Program-made: the position numbers and the translations under genes
Assembly (NCBI GenBank): GCA_028023455.1
Contig: JAQFVV010000205.1
Coordinates: 1,099,353 to 1,163,352 of the forward strand
Length of the DNA: 64,000 bases
DNA from: Epiperipatus broadwayi
Lineage: Eukaryota > Onychophora > Udeonychophora > Euonychophora > Peripatidae
Direction: 5' to 3'
Notes under the pieces: generated by a model
Databases searched by the model: none
What the model was told of the DNA's origin: nothing
Seen by the model: the letters and a program-made list of their open reading frames with translations, nothing else
Shown: positions 22,791-34,680 of the stretch, piece by piece
Numbering within the stretch: the stretch's first letter is position 1
How the letters are laid out: every line of letters begins with the position of its first letter

Positions 22791-24586
22791 TTTACCGAGT
22801 CGTGCTGAATATGACATATTTTTAAAATAGAATAGAATGAAATTGTTTTTTAAAATTTAATATTTGTTGTCTGTGTGTCTAAAAAATTATATATATATAT
22901 TTTTGTCACATTTTAATTTTTTAAAAAAATAAGCATTTCTTTTAAGTGGCCATTGTTTTATTAAAGACTCATTACTTATCTCCAACTTGAAAGATTTCTT
23001 TCCATAAAGTTTATCGTTTTCTAATTTCAAACCAGCTTTTTAATTATTTTTTTTAAAACATGTTTTAAAACTTTAAACTTAAAGGTTGCCGTTTAAATTA
23101 TTGAAATTATTTGTATTTTGTATGCACAAAAAGAAATGTTTTTATTTTATTTTAAATATTTAAAATATTCTCATTGAATTTTTAAATTTTGTCTAAATTT
23201 ATTTAGAAAGGAAAAAATGTTATAGAATTATTTTTCATGTATTCATCATATTTTATTTACTTGTTTATATTTCCCTTTAAGAATATTTTCTTGTTATTGC
23301 TTATCTTTTATGTTGTGAAAAAACATTTTTTCCCTTTAACAATATTTTGTTATTTAACTGCTATTGTATTGATTTGAATATGATTTTCTCTCTTTTTTTT
23401 TTTTTTTTAGAATTATGTTTATATCATGTAGACAGTATCAGTTTTTCCATCTTAGAGCCATCTAGTGTAAGCTTAAGTAAATATTAAGGATGGGAATTTT
23501 ATAAAGTAAACATGGGTTATTCAAATGTATGCTAGGTCCCACTAGTGTGAAAAGGTGCTTTGTCATTTTGCAGTGTTTAAGCTGAGTGTTTGATAATTTG
23601 TTATTATTTCTAAATTATTTTTTACACATTTAATGGTGGTTTGGGATTAGCACTGCTTTCTGCCATATTGATTCTAACATTTTTATTTTTTTAAAGATTA
23701 GAAAACTTTATATTTTAAAAAAATTAGTTTCTGAATTCAAGCTACTCTAAAAAAAATTATTATGGAGATGAAATTTATATTCAAAAAATTAGTTTTTGAA
23801 CTCAATTTAATTTTAAATAATTATTAACAATATAATAAAAATCAAAGACTTTGAGGGATAAAGAAAATTATGAACAAAAGCAATTTTCGATGTTTAATTC
23901 TATTTAATTCTAAATTTTTTATTTATATTGCATTCAGAATACTTTTTTTTAAAAAATTAATTTGAACTCAAAACCCCATTTTTAAAATATAAATGTTGCT
24001 AAAGCTAAACTGATATTTCCAAATATATTTGCAAAGTGAGAATCAATGTGGTAGAAAGCAGTACTAATCCCAAAGAACCCTATTAATGTATCCATAAGAC
24101 TGCATAGTAATATTTTATCATTCTAAAATGTAATGATCCGTATCCATGTTGATTGAATGCGTTTGATATGTCATGGAGTGGATCAAATAACGAACTTCAT
24201 AATAAGTTAGAGCTCTTCCTTATATACTATTAGCAATCAAATATATGGCACTTTCTTACCAAAATCTTAGTCAATCTCATTACTATTTGATAACTTATCT
24301 TACAATCTCATTTCTGTGATTCATCTTATCATTTTCATTTTATTTGCTTTCTGATACCCTAGATTCATATTTATATGTGGGATCAGTGTCCACAAAGACA
24401 TCCAAAGATAGCCATTAATAAGCTTAAGATTATAAAAATTGGCCTCTGTCAGATTGTGTAATCAGACTTGAGACAGAGTAAGGTTATATGAGGAACTCAT
24501 TTTCTCAGACATTAGAATAATGCTTGGTTTTCTTTTACCCACTAAAAAATATCTTTCTATTTTTCCAATGTATTTTATTGTATTCA
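22791..24586. other. Unassigned AT-rich sequence
   Basis: About 1.8 kb with no coding similarity. It holds a T run at 23393-23409 followed by tag, and a CCATCTAGTG motif at 23458-23467. Confidence 0.35.
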
Positions 24587-24830
24587 TTGAATATATTAAA
24601 AAGAGAAAGGCTTTAGCCTTTTCATATGTCCTTAAACATTTGTATAATAGCCAAACAATGTAGTTTTTGACTATAGAGGATATTTCTCAACCTCAACACA
24701 AGAAAGGGACTTTATTAAAAAAAGAGCAGTCAGCCATCTTAAACTACATCATTTGGCTATTATGCAAACATTTAAAGAGTATGTGGAAAAGGGTAAACCT
24801 TTTCTCTTTCTAATTACAGACTTTTCCTGT
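24587..24830. mobile_element. Foldback element L
   Basis: Arms at 24587-24671 (aaaaagagaaaggctttagcc, tttgtataatagccaaac) and 24741-24820 (tttggctattatgcaaac, taaaccttttctctttct). The outer sequence includes acttgataaataat, which recurs in the next partial copy. Confidence 0.7.
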
Positions 24831-24959
24831 GCACTTGATAAATAATCAGAATGTTACATTAGTTTCTATATTTCCATTAAAAAGATTTTAATATTAACTC
24901 TAAATTGCAGCATTTTGTATAAATTGTGAAAGAAAATAGTGGATTTAAAATATAAACAG

Positions 24960-25215
24960 AGTAATATGTTCACACTCTCAAATGAAGATGTTTCAGATTG
25001 GCCTATATAAATACGAATTTAAGTTAAAGATAAGGATGGCCAATGTTATTTTTATAAAGTCCCTATCTTGTGTTGAGATTTGAGAGATTCTTCTATATTC
25101 AAAAGCTATGTAATTTGGCTATTATACAAACATTTAATGTGCATGTAAAAGAGATAAAAATCTTTCTCTTTCTAATTGCAGACTTCATGTGTATTTGATA
25201 AATAATTATTGAATA
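24960..25215 (+). mobile_element. Foldback element L, one-armed relative
   Basis: Repeats the right arm of the preceding element (atttggctattatacaaac, tctttctctttctaattgc, tatttgataaataatta) and the central phrase ataaagtccctatcttgtgttgag. The left arm is not recognisable. Confidence 0.55.
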
Positions 25216-25631
25216 TATGTAAAAATCAGCATCTTATTTTTTTGTTATTTACTGACTACATTTAAATTTTTATAAAGTCCCATGAAATTAATATTGAAAG
25301 ATGATGTTTGTTTATATATTAGTCTCTGGTTCCAAATGCTGTACTTAGGCTATTGATGTTAATTTCTATGTGATGGTCAGTGGAATAATTTTAGAGGATT
25401 AACTGCATACAACTGAGAGTAAAAAGTAAGACATGTTCATCCAAGAATACCTCTCACTAATTTGTATAATGCTTGTTGATTAAAGATAAGGCTCTGTTTC
25501 TGATACAAATAATCTATTTGGTCTTATTTCAGTGTTTTTAGTCATTTAAATGGATGTAAATCTCAATTTACTGCAGTTAGCTTGGATAAAAATTGTCTTA
25601 TTTTGTTTGTGTTATTAGGCAAAGAAACATT
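25216..25631. other. Unassigned AT-rich sequence
   Basis: No gene or repeat recognised. Confidence 0.3.
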
Positions 25632-26125
25632 AATAATAAAAGAGGCAAAACTCTACAATAGGGCCATCCAGTGCCAGCGTAATCAATGGATGCAAAAAGG
25701 TGTGTGCATAAGATCTCTATCTAGTGCCTATTCATCCATATTTCCAGATTAGTTTCTTCTGGCTTGTGGCTTTCATAGAGGAATCTTAGATCTGAGAGCA
25801 CTGCACTTAGATATTAGGCTCTAATGCAAACTTGTAGCAGCACTTTTTACCTTTTTTGTTCCAGAGGATAGCATTAGCTCCTAAGATTTAAGTGCAGTGC
25901 ACTTAGGTCCAAGACTCCTCACTGATGAAAGCCACAAGCTTGAAACTAGTCTAGGAATATTGAACGAGTAGGCTCAAGATAAGAATTTTATGCACAAGAC
26001 TTTTTGCATCCATTAACTGTTCTGGCTTTCACTGGGTATCATTATTGTATGAAGAGTTTTGCCTTTGTAATAATAGCTTGTGTAAGCATAGGGAATGGTG
26101 ATCATGTGATGTTTAGTGGTTTAAT
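25632..26125. mobile_element. Family F foldback element, most complete copy
   Basis: Left end aggcaaaactctacaatagg, right end tgtatgaagagttttgcct, followed by the outer flank aatggtgatcatgtgatg and tttagtggtttaat seen also at 36.4 and 53.1 kb. Both arms carry tgcaaaaaggtgtgtgcat-type sequence, a tatctagtgcctattcatcc block and a hammerhead-like block in mirror orientation: broken on the minus strand (25744-25788), intact on the plus strand (25916-25957). It has no protein. Confidence 0.8.
25916..25957 (+). ncRNA. Candidate type I hammerhead ribozyme
   Basis: All invariant core bases are present in order: CTGATGA (25922-25928), helix II AAGC/GCTT with loop CACAA (25929-25941), GAAA (25942-25945), helix III AC/GU with loop TA (25945-25950), and C25951 as the cleavage-site base after GT. 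Helix I would pair TCCTCA (25916-25921) with TAGGAA (25952-25957); this copy needs a bulged C or two mismatches, but the sister-copy sequence TGGGGA pairs with TCCTCA over six bases. Cleavage would fall between 25951 and 25952. The 2-bp helix III is weak, as in other type I hammerheads that act better as dimers. Activity is inferred, not shown. Confidence 0.6.
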
Positions 26126-26359
26126 AATAAAAGTAGAAAAAGATGATTAACAATGAAACTCATTAAAAAACTGATTCAGGTGTTTGTTGTTTGGACTTCA
26201 AAGAAATTTTGAGCACCAGAAATGACAGAACTGAATTGTAGGATCTTGATCTCTATAACCTACCATGTGACCACTGCATCAAACTATGCAGAACAATGAA
26301 ATTGATAAATCTTTTTAAAAAAATCACTTAAATTGCTTGACCATTTCAACTATTTAGAA
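26126..26359. other. Unassigned AT-rich sequence
   Basis: No gene or repeat recognised. Confidence 0.3.
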
Positions 26360-26445
26360 GTCTCCTTTAGAATTGTAAAATATAATTAGAATACAGTAGT
26401 ATTTTACAGTTCTGAAGAAGGCTACTTGACAAAACTGTCAAAAAA
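26360..26445 (+). repeat. Hairpin followed by a hammerhead-like box
   Basis: tagaattgtaaaatata (about 26361) pairs imperfectly with gtattttacagttctg (about 26399). Directly after it comes CTGAAGA (26412-26418), aggctacttgac, and aaaactgtc, an order resembling CTGANGA, helix II, GAAAC and a GTC-like triplet with GAAA damaged to AAAA. Confidence 0.4.
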
Positions 26446-27820
26446 AAAAGAATTATTACTTACAAATCTATTTAACATAAATACCAAAAGTTGACATTGA
26501 CTTGATGTCATGTGATAACAAAAATATTATATAATCATTCAATTATTCACAGTTATCATAACATTTAAGGACACTTTAAAGTTTATGTTTCTGCAAATTT
26601 CAGACTCAAATAAATTGCATTAAGATGAGGCCTATTGATGATGACTATCATGGGATTCCTAATATTCCTTTCATTTTACTGTAGTGCCATCTTTTATCAA
26701 GATAAGTAATTAATGAATGTCAGTAATGTTACAAAATCCTGAGTAGTTTCTGTTTTTTGCTATCAACAGTTAGGAGAATTGGTTTTAACAGCATAATCAG
26801 TGTCTACACTTGTTTCTTTTACATTAAACTTGAATTTCAAATACTTTAAAGTTTTGAACCAAAAAAAACTTTTAAGACCTCTCAAATTTTGAATCCTACT
26901 GAACTTTCTTGTGCAATTATATAAATATGATTCTAGCCCAACATATTTCTGTTAGCTCAATTCTCCATATTAGCGAAAGCTTACAGTCAAAAATTTATCT
27001 GATAATTTGGATATGGATTACCATTGAAGAGTCACATTGTACCCAAACATACAATAGTTGACTTTGTAGTAAATTTAGGAATTCTTGCTTGTAATATAAA
27101 TAAAGAAAGGCATGGAAACCTTAATTTGTCTAACTAAGCAAATTTGGCTCAGTTCGAAACAAGCCAGTAACAGTTGACAGTTATTAAAATGTATAATTGC
27201 TGACCTATATGAAAGTTGGATTGGATTCACACTTTAGTGTTTGAATCTCTAAGTCATTAGTTAGAGTAATATATACAAAAAAGTTTTGGTGGTTACTGGA
27301 TGGGCATATATACAATAGATGGCGCAGCAATAGAATAAATAGCAGAATCGCACAAGTTTTGAAATGATTGACAAATTTTTAGTAGTAAATTTTTTTAAAA
27401 AAAAAAAAATCATTATCATATGCTGTTTTATCTGTATGTCATATTTGAAAATTTAATTTTTTTTATTAAAAATAAAAATAACTTGTATTCCTTATATATT
27501 TTTTGCTCCCAATAATCACATCTAAATTATCATTTATGGATTGTCACATGACCTTTAATTTTTTATTTTAAAAAATCCGCTAAAAGTTTAAATTAATCAA
27601 AATTAACAAAAGCTTTTATTTTGATTGAAATGCTTGACTTGAGAAATGAATTTTGCATCCTTTATTTTTTTTATGATGAAATTTGTTTACAAAATCTCAA
27701 CCATAGTTTAATGCTGTGGGAATTGTTGAGATGTTCATATTTTTTATATGGCATTAAATTTATGTGTATATGTCAAATAGTTGAAATAAATATGTTTAAT
27801 TATTGGAAAATATAACGAGA
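26446..27820. other. Unassigned AT-rich sequence
   Basis: No gene seen. Contains gtagtgccatctttt (about 26681) and atagatggcgcagc (27315-27328), two cases of the dispersed GCCATCT motif, and a long A run near 27400. Confidence 0.35.
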
Positions 27821-28090
27821 CTGAAGCAGTGGTAGCTTGTCTCTAAAGATTCCACGATCGATTCTCAATCTCAGTCACATTAAAAAAATCCAATTTAGAC
27901 CAAGTGAATTGAACTTCAAAATATTTATTCTGCCTCTAGAGAATTAGTAAGGAGATCCTTTATGGTTTGGTCCAGTGATAGAATGAGTAAAAACTAAAGA
28001 TTCTGGGATTAGTTATTGACTGAATAAAACAAACAAACAAAAACAAAACCCTCAATTCTAACTAATTAAGAGAAACACTTAAATGTTTAA
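27821..28090 (+). mobile_element. Possible pair of decayed tRNA-like SINEs
   Basis: First unit about 27822-27895: gaagcagtggtagcttg as A-box region and gatcgattctcaatc as B-box region. Second unit about 27957-28090: tttggtccagtgatagaatg, then ttctgggattag. Both are weak matches with no clear target duplication. Confidence 0.3.
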
Positions 28091-28255
28091 TCCACCACTA
28101 GGGTATTCAAGCATCATGATGATAGTTCACCGTAATTTTTTTAAATACTTTTATATATGTGTGTGTGTGTTTTAAGAATTTCTTTTGACAATATTATTTG
28201 TTGTGAACAACGAAAAAAAAAATTAGGTATAATAAATTGTAATACAATTGTTTAT

Positions 28256-28950
28256 TAATTAGAAGGGATTTGAATTCAGACTTTCAAGCTCCCTACAGTT
28301 ATCCACTCCATTTTATACAACCGATGCACCTGACCACATACATGCGAAAAAGATCTCCAATCTATCTTTTTCACATATATGTGGTCATGTGTATCATTTG
28401 TATAAAATGGAATGGATAGCTATAAGGAGCTTGAAAATTCGAGTTTAAATCCCTTCTAATTATGGTAAGTTCAATATAGACAATACACTTGCATTTAAAT
28501 ATTACATATTCAGCTTGTATTCTGCCTGTCCCTTTTCTGTGTATTTAAATGAACATATGAAGATCCTATACACATGGGGCCAGAGTGATTTAAAGTCTTT
28601 GGGATATGACTAAGACTGGTATCAACAAGGATTTTGAATATTCCATCATCAGAATTTCAATGATATGGATGACTAAAAATTTGGAAGATGGAGAAGATCG
28701 AGGCCTATCCATTAAAGTTTGAAGATTTTCTATCTTAATATAAACTGAGCACTGCTTATATGTATGTGTAGCAGGCGATAATCTGGGACAATTGATGAAT
28801 GTTGGTTCAGCATGAAATACCTATATTGGAGATCATTTATCTTTTTCACATTATGTGGTCATGTATATTGGTTATATAATGGAGTGGATAGTTATAGGGA
28901 GTTTGAAAGTCTGAGTTCAAATCTCTTCTAATTACATTGAATTCGGTGTA
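28256..28950. mobile_element. Family D composite, second example
   Basis: Left: an inverted partial copy and its forward partner make a palindrome at 28256-28460 (agaagggatttgaattcag on one side, tttaaatcccttctaatta on the other). Then a forward unit (about 28500-28950) matches 18115-18535: gaatattccatcatcagaat, cctatccattaaagtttgaag, gcatgaaatacctatattgg. The end has taatggagtggatagtta and gagttcaaatctc, resembling tRNA A and B boxes. Same geometry as at 17760-18535. Confidence 0.65.
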
Positions 28951-30045
28951 AACAATATAATTGTATTTAAATATTAATTATTTATGAAATAAAATTTTTA
29001 AAATGTCAATTTTAAAAATCAACTAGATGCCATATAAAAGGCAAGGTCACTCCAAATTCGAAAAACGAAGATAATAAGGTGGGGAAAAAAGAATATAATG
29101 GAGATGAATTTTGCAATGATCATACAAACTGATATGTGAACCACAAATACATCCACATTTAGAGCATATTGATCCATTATTATTATCTAATATTTTGAGT
29201 GAAGTTTTTTTAATTTATTTATATTAAGTCAATAAATGAGTCCAAACTTCACTTGTATGCAGTCAATTAAATACTTTAATTATAATAGTTATTTATTTAC
29301 GTATTATGGATTTTTTTAGGATAGATTAGCTTTTAACAAAATATCAACTAATTTGAAGAGATTCCAACCAGGATACAGGATATAGGATCATCAATGGTTT
29401 TATTAGTTTTTACCATTGCAGCTTAAAATTTGATTTTCATTGAACTATGGGTTCACGGTTTGGATTTGACCACATGTATATATGTCAATGGATGATTAGT
29501 TCCATTTGTGAAGCAGATGAGAACAGTGATCATGGGTTAGCCTCAATCTGTTGATGTGACTCCAATTGCAGCCATGAAGATTAAATCCAGCAATCTTTAT
29601 TGTTGGATCAGAAAAAGAAATTTGCTTGAAATTTCATAAGAAATCCATTTTTTTACATCTTAATTCTTCAATTAAAGATTTTTGTTTGACTGTTCAAAAA
29701 ACCAATCTTGATTTGAGTCAAGTGTTAAGCGGCAAAATTATATTTTGAGTTATTTGTAAGCCCAATCTGCTTAATATTTTTTTTATACATTTTTTGGAAA
29801 ACAATTTTTCCTCTAACGTTTAAAAGAGAAATGTATGAGAAATCAGGAAGCCACTGCAAAGTAGTCATATCCAAAAATTTAGTATAGGAGCATTTTTTCC
29901 AAACATAGACTTAGTATTCATAAGGAGAATGTGCTACTGCTAAGAAAGCTATGCCATAAAATTTTTGCACTACACACCCAAGTAATGTAGTCAGATTTTC
30001 AAAAAGATTACTCCTGTAAATAAACATTGATCTACACAATGAATG
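28951..30045. other. Unassigned AT-rich sequence
   Basis: About 1.1 kb with no coding similarity, RNA gene or clear repeat recognised. Confidence 0.3.
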
Positions 30046-30556
30046 CAATTAATTATGGAATTAAACTTCTATGGAGTATTTATGGTAGAAATAACTTAAT
30101 ATTAAAAGGAAATATACCTATATGGTTGGGAAAAAAAAAGATTTTTATGGATCTAAGACTTGAACACTTAATAGAAAAGCATCCAGAGGATTCACACTAT
30201 TCAATATAGTATAGAGAGACTATGTTAGGAGTAACAAGAAGAGATCAAGAAGGTAATACATGGATGCGAAACAAACTGATATTGCTGACAATAATGAAAA
30301 AATTGAGACAAATGGAGTTAAGCTGGACTCTTTACTAGAAGAGGTGATAAGAGATGGACAGTTGAACTATTAAATGGAATAACAAGAAATTATAAAAGTC
30401 TTAAAACGTGATCATATTTGAGATGGGTGAATAAAATAAGAGAATTTGTTAGAGTGATATAGAAAAGAGAGGCTAGAGTTCGAAGGAATTGGATTAAACC
30501 TGGCGAGTTCATCCTGCAGTGGATCAATAATAGTTGTTGATGATAATGATGATGAA
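30046..30556 (+). mobile_element. RTE-like LINE, 3' end, badly degraded
   Basis: Same region as 104-645: gaattaaacttctatggag, GRNNLILKGNIPIW, and after frameshifts rewardable traces of the GHIARR and DEIRK segments, ending ttcatcctgcagtggatc and gttgatgataatgatgatg. Many stops and frameshifts; clearly older than the copies at 104 and 10665. Confidence 0.65.
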
Positions 30557-31389
30557 GTTGATATAAAAGCAGTAGTTTTATTACTGCAATTAAATTAAAG
30601 GCACATGTGGCACATTGAGGTCTGTGCGCCGCTTAACGATATTAATGAGATAAATAAAACGTCAAAAATATTGTATTCGTTAATATTCTAAGTTTAAAAT
30701 CAACAAATTATATTATTAAAGTTTAAATAAAACTTGTAATCTCGTAAATAATTCTATTTAGAATTTGTGATGCGTCAGAGATGGCTCTGAAATATTTCTT
30801 TTATAAAAAATTATTAGATTTATATATATTTCCCAGTTGTGTATGTTTATCTTCTTTTATTTTGTGTTTTTTGTCTAAACTTCAATTTACTATTTTATAT
30901 TCTTGCCTCGAGCTGAATGTTGTGACGTAATCAGTTAAAAGAACAAATTATCAGTCGATCCCAATAGACAAATTACCACTGCTTTAATGGAAATAAATTT
31001 TCATTGTTTTTAAAATAAAATAAAATGAAAAAAGGTATAACTTTTGCTAACACTTTAAATAATACATTTGTCGCCATTTGTTTTTAGTGTTTAGTATACT
31101 TAGAAGGACAAACTAAATACCTAAAGATTCTTGGATCGCCGTTTAATTTCATTCTGCAATATGAATGCTTGAACGTCACAAATCTCTAGAGCAATTAACT
31201 AGTAGATTAAATTTTTAGTCTAAGTCTTTTTGAATCGAAGAAATAGTCATAATTCATATATTAATGGATACATATTTATTATTAAGGGCCTTGTAGAGGA
31301 GGATACCCCATGCCTATGACATGCTTCCAATTCTGTCTAAATAATGCTTAATAGATTGAGATTTCTTTTACACAGCCATCCCGTAACTA
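30557..31389. other. Unassigned AT-rich sequence
   Basis: No gene, RNA or repeat recognised. Confidence 0.3.
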
Positions 31390-31600
31390 AACCATCTAAT
31401 ATTGATTAGTAAATGGATCTTGATGGTTTTAATCAAAAAGTAATCAAATATGCTCCTAAATAACCATTCAATATTGACCATTAAGTGAGAGTCTAGATGT
31501 TTTTAACTAGGAAGTAAATAAATAAGACCTATTGTTAACCATTCAATGTTGATCAGTAATTGGATATTTAGCATTTCTCAGCTAGATGTTGGAATAAAAA
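31390..31600 (+). repeat. Degenerate tandem repeat, period about 72-75 bp, three copies
   Basis: Copies start at about 31390 (aaccatctaatattgatta), 31462 (aaccattcaatattgacca) and 31537 (aaccattcaatgttgatca). Each continues with agtaa-tgga-like and a gatgttttaa-like segment. Related sequence (ccagttactgatcaataat) occurs near 61250. Confidence 0.65.
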
Positions 31601-32449
31601 AAGAAAGGCCGTGTCTGTGTACTATATGGATAATCACATAGTAATGTGTATATATGAGCAATAATTTAAAGGGTTGTAATTATAAACATTTTCAGATCTG
31701 CAGATGTTTAAATAGCTTTTTAAAATGATTGTTGTAGTTTTAATTAGACGATTGAGAATAATTACCTGTCAGTTGCAGCTAGCTGATATGTATTATATGG
31801 GAAATTACATCAAATGTAAGATCACTTTATTATTAGCAAGTCCAGATAAATTTTGGTATATAAATATATATGTTCTGCTCAAAAGCAGATTGGATTGTAT
31901 AGGCATAAACTATTATGTCTAATATGATAGCATCTCGACTTCAATAATAATTTATCTTTGCTTGCCTTCTCCCTGTCATTTAATATAATTTATATTAATT
32001 TTAATGTTTGGAATTACTATGAAATAGTAAAAATATAAATACATAATAAATATAACATTTTTGAACATCATGTGTAATTTTCAGTCTTGAATTAAATGCT
32101 GTTAATAAATAATCCATCACTTCGTTATCGTATACTGCTCAGCCAATCAAAATATCTATTTGCATTAACTGCAGCCCATGCATACAATGAGATGCTGAAA
32201 TATTTTTTAATAGCATTTGATTTATTAGCCAAAATCAGAAATTATCACTAACGGTGAAAAAAATATGCTATATTTATTATATTATAAATATTTGACATAA
32301 AAACCTTTATTTGCATTGCCTTTAAAATGAGTAAGAAATGGACTTTTTCCATAAAAGTTTGAATTAGGCCATATATAAATGAGTCTGTATATACAATTGA
32401 ATTGTGAAAGATTCACCTCTGTTTAAAAAATTTATTAGATTTGAAAGTC
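31601..32449. other. Unassigned AT-rich sequence
   Basis: No gene or repeat recognised. The phrase ggccatatataaatgagtc near 32370 recurs near 34510, beyond the LINE copy between them. Confidence 0.3.
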
Positions 32450-32454
32450 TATAT

Positions 32455-34340
32455 CATCATCATCATCAACCATTATCAATCCACTGCAGGATGAAGGTCT
32501 CTCCAAGTTCAACCCATCTTCTCCGATCTTTAACTTCTCTTCTCCACATCATCTCTGCATACTTTCTTATTTCATCCATCTCACATGTGGTCTCCTTCTG
32601 GGTCTTTTACAATCTCTTGGAATCCAGTTTAAGATTTCAATTGTCCACTATTATCATTTTTTCTAGCAATATGTCCAGCCCAACTCCACTTCAGTCTTTT
32701 AATTTTTTCAATGAGGTCAGTAACACCTGTTTGTTCTTTTACCCATATATTACATTTTTAATCTCTTCTTGTTACTCCCAACATGTATCACTCCATACTT
32801 CTTTGAGTGTTCTGACATCTCTGTATTGCTCTTATATTAAGTGTCTAAGTCTCAGATCCATAAGTAAGAACTGGTAAAATGCATTTATTAAAAACTTTAT
32901 TTTTCAAACACATAGGCATATTTTTTTTTTAATATCAAGTTATTTCTACCAAAAGCACTCCAAACAAGTTTAATTCTATGATTAATTTCATCCGTCATGT
33001 TTCCATATGTATTAATAATCTGACCAAGATATTTATAGCTGTTAACTTTTTTTAACTCATCATAATCAATCTTTATTTTCATATTTTTGAGAAAACCCAT
33101 TAAACATTACTTTAGTCTTTTTAACATTTATCTTTAGTCCTATTTTCCTTTCATCTAATAACTCCTGCAATATTTCCTGCAGCTCTAAAGCATTTTACTC
33201 TAAAGCATTATTTGCAAAAACAACTACATCATCTGAAAAATCTAAATGACTTAAATAATCTCCATTTACTTTCACTCCTTTAGCTTCTCATTTTTAATCC
33301 ACAAAATAATTTTTGCAGCACTGCTGTAAAAAGTTTTGGAGATATGGAGTCATCCTGTCTTACACCCTTTTCAAATGTTGACTTTCTTAATATCATTATG
33401 TAATCTAATTGTCACTGTTGCATTTTTAAAAATATTCTTTAAAATATGACAATATGCTGAATCTATAGCTTGATGATCCAATGCTTTAATCACTGAAGAA
33501 ATGTTTATAGAATCAAATGCCTTTTTATAATCTACAAATCCAAAGCATAATGGCAACTCATATTCATTTGTCCTTTCTATAACTTCTCTCAATACCTGGA
33601 TATGATCTACTGTATGAAAACCACTTTTAAATCCAGCTTGTTCTCTTGATTAGTGAAAATCCAATGTTTTCTGTAGATGGACTGTAATTATGTTGGTAAA
33701 AATTTTTGTATAAAACCGATAAAAAGCTGATAGGTCTGTAATTTTTAATATCTTCTTTATCACCTTTTTTAAATATTAATATTGAATGCTTCCAATCATC
33801 GGGTACATCTTTATTATTTAGACATTTAGTATATAACTTTGCTAAAAAAAAATTCTACTTCATCACCTGCTTCTTTTAATATATCAATTATAATCCCATC
33901 ATTACCTGGAGATTTTCCTTTCATCATAAATTTAATTGCATGTCTCACTTATTCATTTAAAATTCTGGGCAATTCAGAAGATATAATAGGTTTAGGAGGC
34001 ACTTGTTCTTTATTACTATATAATTCTTGGCAGAAGTCTTCTCCCCATTTCATAATGTCATCTCTCTTTAGTAATAATTCCATTTTTTTTTTTATTGCAG
34101 ATATAAATTTCTTACCAATACTAAAATGTTGTTTTACATTCTTAAGACTTTTATTCTCTTCCACAACTTTCCTTGCTAGTTCACAGTTATACTTTCTTAT
34201 ATCATTTTCAACTCTTTTCTGCATCATTTTACAAAATTTGAGATATTCAATTTTTGTATATCTTCATATTCCTTCTTTTCTTCATAAATTTTCTAGTCTC
34301 AATAGAAATTTTATTGGTCAATTGCTACTAAAATAGGATT
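32455..34340 (-). mobile_element. RTE-like LINE, longest copy (RT domain to 3' end)
   Basis: Minus strand, from the 3' GAT tail (32455-32468) up to the N-terminal side of the reverse transcriptase. Segments in order from the 5' side: KYNCELARKVVEENKSLKN and KWGEDFCQELYSNKEQVPP (33949-34227); palm motif A in FGFVDYKKAFDSI (33371-33592) with its catalytic Asp; motif C, FSDDVVVFANN, with the Asp pair coded at 33228-33233; KINVKKTKVMFNGF; YKYLGQIINTYG (32897-33100); then the C-terminal region read at 104-645. Several frameshifts and stops make it inactive. The element would copy its RNA into nicked target DNA. The endonuclease domain is missing. Confidence 0.8.
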
Positions 34341-34680
34341 TCTGAAATGTTTATCAATAGCATTTGGTTAGTTGGTCAAGAGCAGAATTTACATATAAAT
34401 TTGAAAATATTGCAGTATTTATAATATTACAAATATTTGGCTCAAAATTTTCCACTTGTGTAGACTTGAAAATGAATAAGGAATGTTTTTCCCATGAAAG
34501 TTAGAATTAGGCCATATATAAATAAAGCCGTGTTTAAGTCAGGATTGTAGTGGGATTCACCTTTGTTTGTAAAATTTGTATTTGTTAATCCTTACAGTAA
34601 ATGTCATATTGACTAAAAGAGTATTGAATTATTTATTAACTGCATTTGCTTAAAGGTTTATGATGATGGTATATTAGATA
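34341..34680. other. Unassigned AT-rich sequence
   Basis: Shares ggccatatataaat with 32370; otherwise nothing recognised. Confidence 0.3.

Noticed and set aside
32404-32877. 157-codon plus-strand frame
   Set aside because: It is the antisense of the RTE LINE 3' region.
33839-34336. 165-codon plus-strand frame
   Set aside because: Antisense of the N-terminal RT region of the minus-strand LINE.
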